Below are positions 14,979-23,350 of a stretch of 33,971 nt of DNA, piece by piece (positions within the stretch are counted from its first letter, which is position 1; each line of letters begins with the position of its first letter). A program made the position numbers and the translations under genes. The notes below the pieces were generated by a model. The model had not been told where the DNA came from. It searched no databases and worked only from the letters and a program-made list of their open reading frames with translations. Source of the stretch: Candidatus Mediterraneibacter surreyensis (GTDB taxonomy: Bacteria > Bacillota > Clostridia > Lachnospirales > Lachnospiraceae); NCBI GenBank assembly GCA_019118885.1, contig DWYB01000011.1, positions 1-33,971 on the forward strand, in the 5' to 3' direction.

Positions 14979-16073
14979 TTACATCAGTCCGAGACCTTTT
15001 GCCACGATCATGATGAAATCCTGTACATTCGTGACGATCGTGGTTGCGGCAAGGCTTCCGCGGTCCAGAAGCTTGTTGACTACAAACTCATCGGCGTCCA
15101 CTGTATAGAGGAATACCGGGCGCACAGTACCGTCTTCAAGTACGCGGTAGGACGGAGTCATATTTCCCGTAGCGATCGTGTGGAGCATGGTTGCAAGACA
15201 GATGACCGTGGTAGATTTTTTGATCATGCCGCGCATTGCGGTCTGTCCGTCATAAGCGTTTCCAATGACTTCCGGGAGCGGTCCGTCGTCACGGATAGAT
15301 CCGGTAAGGACGAAGGGGACGTTATTTTTGACACAGCTGTACATGATTCCGTTATCAATCTTGTAGTCGTCAATGAACTGCGCGATGGAACCGCTCTTCC
15401 TCACGCGGTTGATGACGTCAAGATGATTGTAATGTCCGTTCGGCTGTGATTTCTGTGTATAGATATCCTGCCCGAGTGCGGTGTGGAACATAGCGCCTTC
15501 AAGGTCGTGGGTTGCCAGTGCGTTTCCGGCCATCAGACCGTCTACATAGCCGTTTTCTACCATAGCCTGCATGGCGCGTCTTGCATCTGCGTCAAAAGAG
15601 AACGCAGGCCCCATGACCCAGATAATGTTCCCATGATCTTTCTCGTATTTTAAAAGCTCAAAGAGACGGTCATAGTCTCTGGCATAGGATGTCTCGCGGC
15701 TTCTTCCCTGGCGGAAGACGAACTGGTCGCCCTCTTCCTCTTCCGGATCTTCAAATCCGGTGGAGTGCAGATAGATGCCTTCTTCAGCGTTTTCCGACCG
15801 GCCGAGGATGACTTTGTCTCCGATTTCCAGGTTGCGGTTTTCCACGACTTTTAAAGTTCCGTCGTCGCAGAGCACGACGCTTGAGTCCATGCGGCTCTCT
15901 TCGGCAAGCGTCCATTTTCCGTTTATTTTAAAGTATTCCGGATACATGGAAGTGCTGTGATAATTTTCGGGAGCAACTCCTTTGATCGTTACTTTTTCCC
16001 ACGCCGCATCCGGGGCTTTGACAAAACGCTCCTGTGTGAAATCAGGTTCTCTGTATTCTGGTAAATGAAACAT
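14979..16073 (-). CDS. LOR/SDH-type (TIGR00300-like) protein, ornithine cyclodeaminase-related
   Basis: The 364-residue cytoplasmic protein resembles the LOR/SDH conserved-domain group. Archaeal members are ornithine cyclodeaminases, and the same domain forms the C-terminal part of the cyanobacterial arginine enzymes AgrE/ArgZ. The diagnostic stretch is VMGPAFSFDADAR with GYVDGLMAGNALATHDLEG and FHTALGQDIY. Later come FVLTGSIRDDGPLPEV, ATMLHTIATGNMTPSY and TIVTNVQDF. AGAGGA lies about 10 nt before the start. The amidohydrolase gene ends 40 nt upstream, so the two form a minus-strand operon. Ornithine to proline plus ammonia is the best guess from relatives; the substrate is not provable here. 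Confidence 0.65.
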   Translation of the reverse strand: MFHLPEYREPDFTQERFVKAPDAAWEKVTIKGVAPENYHSTSMYPEYFKINGKWTLAEESRMDSSVVLCDDGTLKVVENRNLEIGDKVILGRSENAEEGIYLHSTGFEDPEEEEGDQFVFRQGRSRETSYARDYDRLFELLKYEKDHGNIIWVMGPAFSFDADARRAMQAMVENGYVDGLMAGNALATHDLEGAMFHTALGQDIYTQKSQPNGHYNHLDVINRVRKSGSIAQFIDDYKIDNGIMYSCVKNNVPFVLTGSIRDDGPLPEVIGNAYDGQTAMRGMIKKSTTVICLATMLHTIATGNMTPSYRVLEDGTVRPVFLYTVDADEFVVNKLLDRGSLAATTIVTNVQDFIMIVAKGLGLM

Positions 16074-16113
16074 ATTTTATAATTCCTCTTTTCTGTAAAA
16101 TAATTGTGACAGT

Positions 16114-17760
16114 TTAGCGTTTATATACGCACCGACCGTCTGTATAGGTCCGGATGACCTTGACTTTATTGATATCTTCGGACGGGATATTCAGGATATC
16201 GTCGCTCAGTACGGCGAAATCCGCATGATATCCGGGAGCTAGCATTCCCGTATCGGGGAAACCTGCAGCCCTGGCAGAACCTATTGTATAGAGTCTGATC
16301 GCGGTTTCAATATCAACTGCCTGTTCTTTCCCGCAGTCCGTTCCATCAGCGGCGGTACGTGTCACCGCAAGCTTTAAACCCGGGAAAGGATCCGACGGAT
16401 CTGACCAGTAGGTAGCAGGGGCGTCGGTTGAAAAGCCCAGAGACACACCTGCCTCCAGCATATCCTTATAAGGATAGCACTGTTTTAACCAGTCCGCGCC
16501 CAGATTGGAGAGATAACTTTTGCTCTCCGCATACGGAAATATCGGCTGTGATACAAAGGAGATTCCGTGTTCCGCGGCTTTCCGTATACTGTCTTTGGAG
16601 GGATCCGTGACATGCTCCACCCGTACATACGGAATATCAGCTGTTGTCCATGGCTCTTCCTGACATGCCCGGTCAATCATCCTTGCGATTGCCTTTCCGC
16701 CCATGGCGTGCATGGAGAGCTGGCAGTGATTTTCTTTACAGAAAGCAATGGCAGTCTCCACCAGGTGATCGCTGCATACGGATATTCCATACTCATCTTC
16801 GGAACCGTAATAAGGACGGTTCATCCAGGCAGTCCTTCCGGAAATGCTGCCGTCGCCGATAAGTTTCAGTCCTGCGGCAAAGATCTGCCGGTTCCGGTCA
16901 AATCTCTCCGGCGGAATCCGGAAATCTTTATTATCTGCGAAGAAATCCCACATATAATAGACTCCGACCCTCTGGTGGAAGCCGCGTTTTACGGCTGCTT
17001 CATAGACCGGAATATTATCACTGTCATCCAGATTGCCCATATCACAGATCGTAGTGATGCCCTGGGATGTAAGGACCTCGCCCAGCTCCAGCAGGTTGTC
17101 TACATGCTGTTCGACAGATTCCTGCGGCATCAGAGGTGCGATCATATTGCGGGCGTTTTCCTTGAGAACTCCGGTGGGCTCGCCGTTCTCATCCCGTTCG
17201 ATCTCTCCGCCCGGCGGATCCGGAGTATTCCTGTCAATGCCTGCCAGCTTAAGAGCCATACTGTTGACGCAGCGTATATGTGCACATGTACGCATAATGG
17301 ATACGGGGGAATCACTGCATCCCCGGTCCAGATCATAGCGTGTGGGTGAGCGCTTTTCAAGAAATCCCTGTTCGTCATAGCCCCATCCTTCGATCCACTC
17401 TCCGGCAGTCTGCTGTTCGCGTCGCTTTCTGACAGCCTCGACAAGATCTTCTATAGAGTTAATCTCCGGCGGCATCGCCGTAATCTTTTTGCGGAAATCC
17501 GCAAGCATAACGGGATGCATATGAGTATCCGCAAATCCGGGGATCACACGCCTGCCTTGCAGGTCAGTCACAGAAGAACAGCCGTCCTCTGCGTGCGGCT
17601 GCTCCGAAATTATTTCCGCATATTCCTTTGGCATATCGGATTCTGTTCCGATCCAGACAATGCGTCCTTTTTCGACAACCATAGTGTCCGCGTAAGGACA
17701 GCTGTCATCTGATGTAAATATTTTCCCATTGATAAAAATATGTTTTTCAGGTTCTTTCAT
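16114..17760 (-). CDS. Amidohydrolase family 3 (YtcJ-like) metal-dependent hydrolase
   Basis: The 548-residue protein has the amidohydrolase_3 layout: an N-terminal beta domain (IFINGKIFTSDDSCPYADTM), the metal motif VIPGFADTHMHP, EWIEGWGYDE, GDGSISGRTAWM, QLSMHAMGG, VEHVTDP with a metal His, and FSTDAPATYWSDPFPGL-type end motifs with the metal Asp. The C-terminal LAPGYHADFAVLSDDIL closes the beta domain. Such enzymes cleave N-acyl or formyl amide bonds. AAAGGAG precedes ATG 17760 and a 17-bp-spaced promoter lies upstream. It shares a divergent region with an M20 amidohydrolase gene and precedes the OCD-like gene, which suggests N-modified amino-acid catabolism. The substrate is unknown. Confidence 0.88.
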   Translation of the reverse strand: MKEPEKHIFINGKIFTSDDSCPYADTMVVEKGRIVWIGTESDMPKEYAEIISEQPHAEDGCSSVTDLQGRRVIPGFADTHMHPVMLADFRKKITAMPPEINSIEDLVEAVRKRREQQTAGEWIEGWGYDEQGFLEKRSPTRYDLDRGCSDSPVSIMRTCAHIRCVNSMALKLAGIDRNTPDPPGGEIERDENGEPTGVLKENARNMIAPLMPQESVEQHVDNLLELGEVLTSQGITTICDMGNLDDSDNIPVYEAAVKRGFHQRVGVYYMWDFFADNKDFRIPPERFDRNRQIFAAGLKLIGDGSISGRTAWMNRPYYGSEDEYGISVCSDHLVETAIAFCKENHCQLSMHAMGGKAIARMIDRACQEEPWTTADIPYVRVEHVTDPSKDSIRKAAEHGISFVSQPIFPYAESKSYLSNLGADWLKQCYPYKDMLEAGVSLGFSTDAPATYWSDPSDPFPGLKLAVTRTAADGTDCGKEQAVDIETAIRLYTIGSARAAGFPDTGMLAPGYHADFAVLSDDILNIPSEDINKVKVIRTYTDGRCVYKR

Positions 17761-17785
17761 TCTGTTTTACACTCCTTTAGTGTCT

Positions 17786-17814
17786 ATGATAGCAGAATGG
17801 CATGTTTTTGTCAG
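17786..17814 (-). promoter_or_regulatory. Promoter of the minus-strand amidohydrolase operon
   Basis: On the minus strand CTGACA (17809-17814), a 17-bp spacer and TATCAT (17786-17791) lie 26 bp before the start codon at 17760. Confidence 0.65.
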
Positions 17815-17886
17815 GAAAAATCTTCAAAAACCTTGTAAAATACAGTGAAAAATGTTAGCATATAGAATATTTATGCAAACAGATAT

Positions 17887-17943
17887 TATAATTATGAACA
17901 GATGACTCCGAGGCTGGAACAAGAAGATGTCCGGAGTTTTTTC
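17887..17943 (+). promoter_or_regulatory. -10 box and short attenuator-like hairpin before the M20 gene
   Basis: TATAAT (17887-17892) is followed 12 nt later by ACTCCG (17905-17910), which pairs with CGGAGT (17932-17937), then six T. Both flanking genes are transcribed away from this region, so the hairpin is not ending an upstream gene. It may attenuate the plus-strand transcript. No clear -35 box is visible. Confidence 0.5.
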
Positions 17944-17988
17944 GTTTTATAAGGAGATATGTGAAGAAGTCGGAAAGGAGCATAAAAT

Positions 17989-19233
17989 ATGGCAATATCA
18001 GCCGAAGAGATAAAGAAGAGAGCATATGCGCTGAAGGATCAGATTACACAGGACAGAAGAATTCTGCATCAGATGCCGGAGATCGGAACAGATCTGCCGG
18101 AGACAAGCGCATACATCAAAAAGCGTCTGGATGAGATGGGAATTCCATGGAAAGACTGCGGGGGACCGCTCCCGGAAAAAATGACGGACGATTTTGTAGA
18201 AGCGGGATTTCCAAGAATGGAGAAGGAGACCGGTGTTACCGCCGTGATCGGACACGGAAGCCCGTGTATCCTTCTAAGGGCAGACATGGATGCGCTGCCG
18301 GTCAGAGAGGACAATGATCTGGATTATAAATCATGCAATGGAGCCGGTCATATGTGCGGACATGACAGCCATGCAGCTATGCTGCTCGGAGCGGCGCAGA
18401 TTTTAAAGGATATGGAAAGTGAGCTTAAGGGTTCCGTAAAACTTATGTTCCAGCCGGGAGAAGAAACCGGAGCAGGCGCGCGTGTCATGGTGGAAAACGG
18501 CGCGCTTCAGGATCCGCCGGTGGATGCGGCGTTCGGACTGCATGTCCAGCCTACAGATGAGACCGGGAAAGTCGGCTATGCGGTAGGCGTAAATTCCGCT
18601 TCTCTTGATTCCTTTATCCTGAAGATCCACGGAAGAGGAGGACACAGTTCCCAGCCCCAGCTTTGCACGGATCCGCTGATGATCATGAATCAGGTGTATC
18701 AGGCGGTTAATCTGCTGGCAACACGGGAAGCTGATCCTGCGGCAATGGTGGCCCTGACCTGCGGCGTGGCAAAGGGAGGCACGGCGGTTAATATCATTCC
18801 GGACGAGGCGGAACTCCACATCGGACTGCGCACACTGGATATAGAGGCAGCCGAGCATCTGAAACAGCGTATTCCCGAAGTGATCGATCACTATGTGAAA
18901 GCGTGGAACGGTGAGTATGACCTGACTATATTCCACACACCCTGTACATATTCAAATGAAGAACTGTGCAGAGATATCGTCCCGCATATCGGGGAGATCG
19001 TCGGAGTAGAGAAAGTACATCAGATTCCGCCAATGACAGGGACGGAGGATTTCGGATATGTGACAACCGAAGTTCCCGGTATGTTCGTATTTATCGGAGC
19101 AGGCAAGCCGGGCAATGCACCGCTTCACAGCCCGAAGATGATGCTGGACGAAGAAGTGCTGCCTCTCGGAGCAGCAGTCCATGCAAATGTTGCGATCACG
19201 TGGCTTGAGGAACACGGAAAGGAGAACCATTAA
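17989..19233 (+). CDS. M20-family amidohydrolase (amino-acylase / hippurate hydrolase type)
   Basis: The 414-residue zinc hydrolase is of the M20D group, which removes N-acyl groups from amino acids or related amides. The motifs are in order: LLRADMDALPV, HMCGHDSHAAMLLGAA (metal Cys/His pair), FQPGEETGAGARVMVENGAL (catalytic Glu-Glu), the lid-domain HGRGGHSSQPQ, TAVNIIPDEAELHIGLRT, and the C-terminal MTGTEDFGY with PLHSPKM. GAAAGGAG is at ribosome-site distance from ATG 17989. The YfcC-type carrier gene starts 3 nt after the stop, so uptake and hydrolysis are probably made together. Which acyl amino acid is used cannot be read from the sequence. Confidence 0.92.
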   Translation: MAISAEEIKKRAYALKDQITQDRRILHQMPEIGTDLPETSAYIKKRLDEMGIPWKDCGGPLPEKMTDDFVEAGFPRMEKETGVTAVIGHGSPCILLRADMDALPVREDNDLDYKSCNGAGHMCGHDSHAAMLLGAAQILKDMESELKGSVKLMFQPGEETGAGARVMVENGALQDPPVDAAFGLHVQPTDETGKVGYAVGVNSASLDSFILKIHGRGGHSSQPQLCTDPLMIMNQVYQAVNLLATREADPAAMVALTCGVAKGGTAVNIIPDEAELHIGLRTLDIEAAEHLKQRIPEVIDHYVKAWNGEYDLTIFHTPCTYSNEELCRDIVPHIGEIVGVEKVHQIPPMTGTEDFGYVTTEVPGMFVFIGAGKPGNAPLHSPKMMLDEEVLPLGAAVHANVAITWLEEHGKENH

Positions 19234-19235
19234 AA

Positions 19236-20633
19236 ATGAACGGAAAAACACAGAAGAAAGGCTTCCATATGCCTCATGTCTTCATTATATTACTTGTTAT
19301 CATGCTGTTTGTCGTCATTCTCTCTTATTTGATTCCGAGCGGGTTATATGAGCGGATTGAGGATGCTGCTGGGATCACTGTGATCGATCCGGATACATTC
19401 CAGTATGTGGAAAATGAGACGCCTATTACATTTATGGATTATTTTGAGGCTGTCTATACCGGATTCGTAAACGGCGCGACGATCATGGGAACGCTCTTTA
19501 TCAGTTCCGGCGTTATCTATCTGCTTGAAGTCAGCGGAGCATTTGGGGCCGGGATCAATATGATCCTGAAAAAGACAAAAGGGAAAGAATTTTCCGTTGT
19601 GTGCATTTTCTATACGATCTTTGTTGTATTCGGAGTGCTCGGATACGGAGAGGCGGCTTACCCGTTCTATCCTCTTGCAGTGACCATCGGTTTTGCTCTG
19701 GGATATGACCGCATGGTGGGTACTGCTCTTGCTATTGTAGGAAGCACCGTCGGGTTTACATCCGGTCTGATGAATACATTTACGACCGGAGTTGCACAGC
19801 AGATCGTGGGACTTCCGCTGTTTTCCGGTATCGGATTCCGTGCAGTCGGACTGGTCGTGTTCTATATCATCGGTCTGATCGGATTGTATACATACTGCCG
19901 TAAGATCAAGAAGAATCCTGCGCTCAGTCTGATGAGCGAAGAATATATGAACCAGAAGAAAGAAGAACATACAGAAGGCATGGAAGAGATGAATATCAGA
20001 AGAGCCCTCGGGCTTCTTGTATTCCTCGGAATCATTATCATACAGGGATTCGGATGTATCAGACTTGGATGGTCCTTCCCTCAGATTGCGGCAATCTACG
20101 TGATCATGGGAATCCTGCTTTCCATCATTTTCCGGATCGGACCAAGCGAGGCATGCCAGCTCTTCTGTAAGGGCGCTGTCCGCGTATTCGCCGCAGCTTT
20201 CGCGGTAGGACTGGCCCAGTCAGTCGTAGTGCTTATGAATCAGGCGTGCATCATGGATACGATCGTGCACGGCATGTCACAGCTGCTGGAGAACAGAAGT
20301 GCCATCCTCGCGCTTCTCATTATCTTCATCTTTGTGACACTGTTCAACTTCCTTGTTGTTTCGGGAAGCGGAAAGGCTGTCATTGTCATGCCGATCCTGC
20401 AGCCGCTCGGAAAGATACTGAACATCAACCAGCAGGTGCTCGTGCTCACCTATCAGTACGGCGACGGCATCACAAACAGCTTCTGGCCGGGAAGCTCTCT
20501 TGTCCAGCTGTCCATGTGCGGCGTGGACTACGGTTCATGGATTAAATTCTGCTGGAAGATATACCTTGGATTTATCGTCAGCGCGTTTGTGCTTGTCATG
20601 ATTGCATACGGGATCGGGTATGGGCCGTTCTAA
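19236..20633 (+). CDS. YfcC/DcuC-family membrane carrier
   Basis: The 465-residue protein has about 11-12 hydrophobic segments, starting at residues 11-31 (VFIILLVIMLFVVILSYLIP). The family-typical features are IPSGLYER after the first segment, VLGYGEAAYPFYPLAV, the central loop with charged residues (about 215-250), FLVVSGSGKAVIVMPIL and YQYGDGITNSFWPGSS. This superfamily transports dicarboxylates or amino acids, and some members exchange arginine and ornithine. ATG 19236 is preceded by GGAAAGGAG within the M20 gene. The coupling to an amino-acid amidase argues for an amino-acid or peptide-like substrate. A short TCCGA/TCGGA hairpin at about 20642 follows the stop. Confidence 0.85.
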   Translation: MNGKTQKKGFHMPHVFIILLVIMLFVVILSYLIPSGLYERIEDAAGITVIDPDTFQYVENETPITFMDYFEAVYTGFVNGATIMGTLFISSGVIYLLEVSGAFGAGINMILKKTKGKEFSVVCIFYTIFVVFGVLGYGEAAYPFYPLAVTIGFALGYDRMVGTALAIVGSTVGFTSGLMNTFTTGVAQQIVGLPLFSGIGFRAVGLVVFYIIGLIGLYTYCRKIKKNPALSLMSEEYMNQKKEEHTEGMEEMNIRRALGLLVFLGIIIIQGFGCIRLGWSFPQIAAIYVIMGILLSIIFRIGPSEACQLFCKGAVRVFAAAFAVGLAQSVVVLMNQACIMDTIVHGMSQLLENRSAILALLIIFIFVTLFNFLVVSGSGKAVIVMPILQPLGKILNINQQVLVLTYQYGDGITNSFWPGSSLVQLSMCGVDYGSWIKFCWKIYLGFIVSAFVLVMIAYGIGYGPF

Positions 20634-20669
20634 AGTAAAATTCCGATTTTTCGGACTGAATGCCAATGG

Positions 20670-20816
20670 GATAAGGTCCGAAATCAGACGGAGATGAGGC
20701 AATGAAATTCAGAGCCTTAACTTTTCCATCGAATTACTTCGAAGTCGCCTTCCTCACATACCAGTCATCTCTTTAAAGTCTTTCGATGCCTCGTCTCCAT
20801 CTGTTTCTGCTTTATC
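20670..20816. repeat. Foldback element E between yfcC-like gene and element D
   Basis: A left arm at 20670-20701 (GATAA...GATGAGGCA) pairs with 20787-20816 (TGCCTCGTCTCC...TTTATC). The pairing is strong over the inner 16 positions (14 matches) and again at the outer GATAA/TTATC. The 85-nt apical part contains smaller hairpins such as TCGAATTACTTCGA. No protein-coding frame is convincing. It may be a 3' untranslated structure of the carrier gene or another structured repeat; only one copy is in the window. Confidence 0.5.
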
Positions 20817-20911
20817 GGATTCGGCAGTCGCTCCGACGAAACTGAAAATCAAAGAAACCGGTTGAAATGGGGATGTAGTCTATAAAGCTTACCCGTTTAA
20901 CTGGTTTCTAT

Positions 20912-21285
20912 AAATTTTGTGATTATCGGGGAGACACTTCCGATTGGATGAACACAGAAAATCAGTCGGATACAGCCCTTTTGATGAACCTTTCGGGACG
21001 GGCGGGGATGGGATGCTGACGGTGACTGTGTCGGAATATTAGGCAAAGTTAAAGCCTGCGATGCGACGTTAATCAGGAAAATGAAGTTGTCTGAGCGAAG
21101 CGAGTTCTTCATTTTCCTGATTGCTTTTAGCCGTATCACAGGCTTGTTACTTTGCCTTATGTTCCGTAACCGGAGCCGGGAGCATCCCATCCCCGCCCGT
21201 CCCGGATACGTGAGTCAATACACTGTATCCGGTTGATTTTCGGACGTTTTACCGAGGAGATGTCTTTCCGGCGAACACAAAATTT
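20912..21285. repeat. Large nested foldback element D (374 bp)
   Basis: The helices nest cleanly from outside in: AAATTTTGTG with CACAAAATTT (20912-20921, 21276-21285); 20957-20975 with 21223-21241 (17 of 19); a perfect 24-bp GC-rich helix 20994-21017 with 21181-21204; AGGCAAAGT with ACTTTGCCT (21041, 21149); AAGCCTG with CAGGCTT (21052, 21139); and a perfect 16-bp helix 21071-21086 with 21107-21122, closed by a 20-nt loop containing GAGCGAAGCGAG. The outer end overlaps the rbr stop codon, so on the minus strand it forms the rbr 3' untranslated region. Short reading frames across it look spurious. Confidence 0.75.
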
Positions 21286-21820
21286 AATAGTTCTCAGCCT
21301 TTCTCTCGAAGTAAGCCTTCGGATGTGCGCATACCGGGCATACCTCCGGAGCCTCATCGCCTTCGTAGATGTATCCGCAGTTGTTGCATTTCCAGCCAAG
21401 AGGTGCATCGTCTTTAAAGGTCTTGCCTTCGCGATAGTGATCGAGCAGTCTCTGATAACGTCTCTCATGAGCGGCCTCTACTTTAGCTACACCGCGGAAT
21501 TTTGCAGCCAGTTCAGCGAATCCTTCTGCTTCAGCTTCTCCTGCCATACGTTTGTACATGTCTGTCCACTCGTAGTTCTCGCCTGCCGCAGCATCCTCAA
21601 GGTTCTCTTCAACATTTCCGATACCGTGGAATTCTTTAAACCACATTTTGGCATGCTCTTTCTCCTGGTTTGCGGTCTCCTCGAAAATATTAGCCATCTG
21701 TACAAATCCTGCTTTTCTTGCAGCAGATGCATAGTATGTATATTTGTTGCGCGCCTGTGATTCACCGGAAAAAGCATCCATCAGGTTCTGTTCCGTTTTT
21801 GTTCCTGCATATTTAGACAT
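21284..21820 (-). CDS. rbr: Rubrerythrin
   Basis: The 178-residue non-haem di-iron peroxidase reduces hydrogen peroxide in anaerobes. The four-helix domain shows [23 protein letters not shown] and [14 protein letters not shown] with the di-iron Glu/His ligands. The C-terminal rubredoxin domain has [20 protein letters not shown] for its Fe(Cys)4 centre. Length and domain order are those of classical rubrerythrin. The ribosome site AGGAGA lies just upstream. It lies downstream of revRbr and perR on the same strand, but a strong terminator at 21880-21947 separates it from them, so it probably has its own promoter within 21821-21880. Confidence 0.97.
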   Translation of the reverse strand: MSKYAGTKTEQNLMDAFSGESQARNKYTYYASAARKAGFVQMANIFEETANQEKEHAKMWFKEFHGIGNVEENLEDAAAGENYEWTDMYKRMAGEAEAEGFAELAAKFRGVAKVEAAHERRYQRLLDHYREGKTFKDDAPLGWKCNNCGYIYEGDEAPEVCPVCAHPKAYFERKAENY

Positions 21821-21875
21821 AAATCATCTCTCCTTTTCGCAAATATTCTGGTGTTCTACTGCTATTTTCAGTTAG

Positions 21876-21947
21876 AAAAAGACTGCCTCCGAATAGAATA
21901 TTTAATTTGCAACAGTACCCTGTTGCCTGGATCTTCAAAGGCAGTCT
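21876..21947 (-). terminator. Terminator of the perR-revRbr transcript
   Basis: Read on the minus strand, AGACTGCC (21940-21947) pairs with GGCAGTCT (21880-21887), followed by T residues. The long loop holds a second hairpin GCAACAG/CTGTTGC (about 21908-21926). Confidence 0.75.
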
Positions 21948-21989
21948 CAAATGTATTACTTATTCTACAGTTGTAATTATATTTCCGGA

Positions 21990-22532
21990 TTAGCCGAAGT
22001 ATCTCTTCAGAAGTCCTGCAAATGCTTTTCCGTGGCGAGCCTCATCTCTTGCCATCTCATGAACTGTATCATGAATTGCGTCAAGATTAGCTGCTTTTGC
22101 ACGTTTAGCCAGATCAAATTTACCAGCTGTAGCGCCGTTCTCAGCCTCTACACGCATCTCAAGGTTTTTCTTTGTGCTGTCTGTAACAACCTCACCGAGC
22201 AGTTCAGCAAATTTTGCAGCATGCTCAGCCTCTTCATAAGCAGCTTTCTCCCAGTAGAGTCCGATCTCCGGATATCCTTCTCTGTGAGCAACTCTTGCCA
22301 TTGCAAGATACATACCAACCTCAGAGCACTCGCCCTCGAAGTTTGCTCTTAAGTCTGCAAGGATATCCTCGCTTACGCCCTGAGCAACACCTACAACGTG
22401 CTCAGCAGCCCATGTCATTTCTCCAGACTGCTCCTGGAATTTCTCAGCTGGTGCATGGCATACCGGACATTCAGCCGGTGCAGCTTCTCCTTCATAAACA
22501 TAACCACATACTGTACATACCCATTTTTTCAT
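21990..22532 (-). CDS. Reverse rubrerythrin (NADH peroxidase-type)
   Basis: The 180-residue protein has the rubredoxin domain first ([20 protein letters not shown]) and the ferritin-like di-iron domain second, the opposite of rbr. Di-iron-type motifs are [37 protein letters not shown] and [13 protein letters not shown]. In clostridia such reverse rubrerythrins act as terminal components of NADH-dependent peroxide and oxygen reduction and are strongly PerR-regulated. It lies 35 nt downstream of perR, with AGGAGA before the start, so the two are an operon. The name revRbr is used in the literature; no firm symbol is assigned. Confidence 0.94.
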   Translation of the reverse strand: MKKWVCTVCGYVYEGEAAPAECPVCHAPAEKFQEQSGEMTWAAEHVVGVAQGVSEDILADLRANFEGECSEVGMYLAMARVAHREGYPEIGLYWEKAAYEEAEHAAKFAELLGEVVTDSTKKNLEMRVEAENGATAGKFDLAKRAKAANLDAIHDTVHEMARDEARHGKAFAGLLKRYFG

Positions 22533-22557
22533 AATTCATGTCTCCTTTTCTTATAAA

Positions 22558-22569
22558 AATAATATTATT
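22558..22569. promoter_or_regulatory. AT-rich palindrome between perR and revRbr
   Basis: AATAATATTATT is a perfect 12-bp palindrome overlapping the perR stop codon. It resembles half of a PerR-type box and could be a second operator in the operon, but AT-rich palindromes arise easily. Confidence 0.25.
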
Positions 22570-22963
22570 AAGACTTTTTAATGCAGTCACTGCATTCACC
22601 ATAAAATAATGTAGAACTTGATTCGATCAGCCCGTCAAAATTTTCCGCTGCCAGGCGGTTGACTTCCTCAATGCTTTTCATATCCAGTTCCAGATCCAGT
22701 AATCGTCCGCATCTGGTGCAGAGAAAATGATTGTGCGGTTCAGTCCTTCCATCAAACCGGTCTCCTCCGTCAGGGGTGGAGATCTTTACTGCTTCACCGA
22801 TATCGGTCAGAAGATTTAAATTTCTGTACACGGTTCCGAGACTGATGTTCGGAAAATCTTTTTTTACGTGCATATAAACCTCGTCGGCTGTTGGGTGTTG
22901 TTTGGTTGTCATCAGGAAATGTTTGATGGATTCTCGTTGTCTACTGTATTTTAAAGTTGCCAA
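22568..22963 (-). CDS. perR: Fur-family peroxide repressor PerR
   Basis: The 131-residue regulator has a winged helix (HPTADEVYMHVKKDFPNISLGTVYRNLNLL) and a metal-binding half with DRFDGRTEPHNHFLC. The Asp/His pattern DG...PHNH fits PerR, in which metal-bound His are oxidised by peroxide. Structural zinc ligands are CTRC and CSDC. TTG 22963 is preferred over ATG 22981 because AAAGGGGG lies 7 nt before the TTG, while the ATG has no ribosome site; this also gives the usual N-terminus MATLKYSRQRE. The neighbouring rubrerythrins are its expected targets, and an operator-like site lies in its own promoter. Confidence 0.92.
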   Translation of the reverse strand: MATLKYSRQRESIKHFLMTTKQHPTADEVYMHVKKDFPNISLGTVYRNLNLLTDIGEAVKISTPDGGDRFDGRTEPHNHFLCTRCGRLLDLELDMKSIEEVNRLAAENFDGLIESSSTLFYGECSDCIKKS

Positions 22964-23007
22964 TGGGAATCCCCCTTTCATTGCTAAATGAGAACCGTTA
23001 TTAAAAT

Positions 23008-23026
23008 AATAATGATAACGATTACT
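23008..23026 (-). promoter_or_regulatory. Fur/PerR-like operator
   Basis: AATAATGATAACGATTACT matches the classical Fur box (GATAATGATAATCATTATC) at 14 of 19 positions. It lies 8 bp downstream of the perR -10 box, a position suited to autorepression. Confidence 0.65.
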
Positions 23027-23034
23027 GTGATTAG

Positions 23035-23063
23035 AATATAATATATTTCCAATCGGTTGTCAA
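23035..23063 (-). promoter_or_regulatory. Promoter of the perR operon
   Basis: On the minus strand TTGACA (23058-23063), a 17-bp spacer and TATATT (23035-23040). Confidence 0.8.
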
Positions 23064-23239
23064 CACATATTTTATAAAATAATTGTAAAATATAATAGTT
23101 TTATAAATCTTATAATAGGTAGGGATAATTCAAACAAAATATTACAAAATAGTTAACAATATAATGTAAAAAGACATGTTGTGACAAAACAGAAATTGTT
23201 GTGTGTCGACTGATGTATCCGAAAATATGGATAATTGAG

Positions 23240-23268
23240 TTGACATACGGCTGGTGAGTTGTTATAAT
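23240..23268 (+). promoter_or_regulatory. Promoter of the SH3-NlpC/P60 gene
   Basis: A consensus TTGACA (23240-23245), 17-bp spacer and TATAAT (23263-23268) lie 82 bp before the start codon. The sequence between perR and this promoter (23064-23239) is AT-rich with nothing else recognised. Confidence 0.88.
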
Positions 23269-23350
23269 ATCAACGTAACAAATTTAACAATTGTGTAACA
23301 TTTAGAACTTCCTACAAAAGATAAAGACACAGATATCAAGGAGGTTTTAT

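Noticed and set aside
20897-21190. 97-codon minus-strand frame in element D
   Set aside because: It spans the palindromic helices of element D; such frames tend to be annotated as hypothetical proteins, but the DNA pattern is structural.
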